A stretch of DNA of 64,000 nucleotides from Pedobacter ginsenosidimutans. GTDB taxonomy: Bacteria; Bacteroidota; Bacteroidia; Sphingobacteriales; Sphingobacteriaceae. Shown piece after piece: positions 63,913 through 64,000 of the stretch. The stretch lies in contig NZ_LMZQ01000010.1 of the NCBI RefSeq assembly GCF_001442625.1, forward strand, positions 98,622-162,621, given 5' to 3'. The first letter of the stretch is position 1, and the number at the start of each line of letters is the position of its first letter. Position numbers and translations under genes: made by a program. Under the pieces are notes generated by a model. It searched no databases, was not told the DNA's origin, and saw nothing but the letters and a program-made list of their open reading frames with translations.

Positions 63913-64000
63913 AACTGCAGGCCATTCATTCCCTAAGTCTAAAATACTTTTGTATGGAGCGTAAGGCCAGTGCAAAACATTAAGCTTCTTCCCGTTTTAC

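Noticed and set aside
63980..64000. Possible end of a minus-strand gene (frame ending KREEA-stop)
   Set aside because: Only six codons are visible; this cannot be told from chance.

Overview
The window is a 64 kb piece of chromosome from a low-GC member of the Bacteroidota, most likely family Sphingobacteriaceae and probably Pedobacter or a close relative. This is inferred from the gene content (type IX secretion genes, PorP/SprF beside a protein with a CHU_C-type C-terminus, FKBP lipoproteins, Bacteroidota LytTR/LytS signalling, no clear Shine-Dalgarno sequences) and from protein style. No rRNA gene, tRNA gene, CRISPR array, prophage or intact insertion sequence was seen.

Layout. 1-870: start of the 2-oxoglutarate dehydrogenase E1 gene, cut by the window edge. 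1059-4847: a DASH cryptochrome, a TIGR01777-type epimerase and a class I photolyase. 4837-6737: three tandem FKBP-like lipoproteins. 7003-13809: a fatty-acid beta-oxidation operon (MarR regulator, FadN-type fusion, thiolase, acyl-CoA dehydrogenase). It contains an S23/four-helix-bundle gene between two copies of a TTTGAGA-rich repeat. 13862-16428: a secreted unknown protein and an OmpA porin. 16568-24501: a decayed fragment of a GAF-protein gene, a DUF885 protein, the intact GAF protein, gamma-glutamyltransferase and a long-chain acyl-CoA synthetase. 24755-27722: a small barrel protein, a TonB_C-like protein between twin terminators, and an M61 peptidase. 28098-33620: an RND efflux operon (adaptor, pump, TolC). 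33638-38978: a BadF-type kinase, a receiver-only regulator, a DUF4241 protein, HtpG, and a two-gene unit with an HsdR_N-like domain.

39237-44318 is the most distinctive block. It holds a LytTR response regulator, a 48-codon Cys-free Ser/Thr-rich peptide gene on the opposite strand, a LytS-type histidine kinase and a full-length LanB dehydratase. No LanC cyclase or transporter is visible. Two intergenic regions here carry paired direct repeats of one motif at exactly the same 22-bp spacing, which suggests a shared LytTR operator. I read this as a candidate peptide-modification and signalling locus.

44481-63912: a type IX secretion block (PorE-like OmpA/PD40 lattice protein, PorP/SprF, and a 4488-residue Ig-repeat adhesin with a CHU_C-type export domain). 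Divergent from it lies a NACHT-type STAND ATPase with an N-terminal regulator-like domain and a helical C-terminus. The adhesin has nested internal duplications: a 2517-bp segment present twice, and eleven modules of about 89 residues with an 807-bp higher-order repeat.
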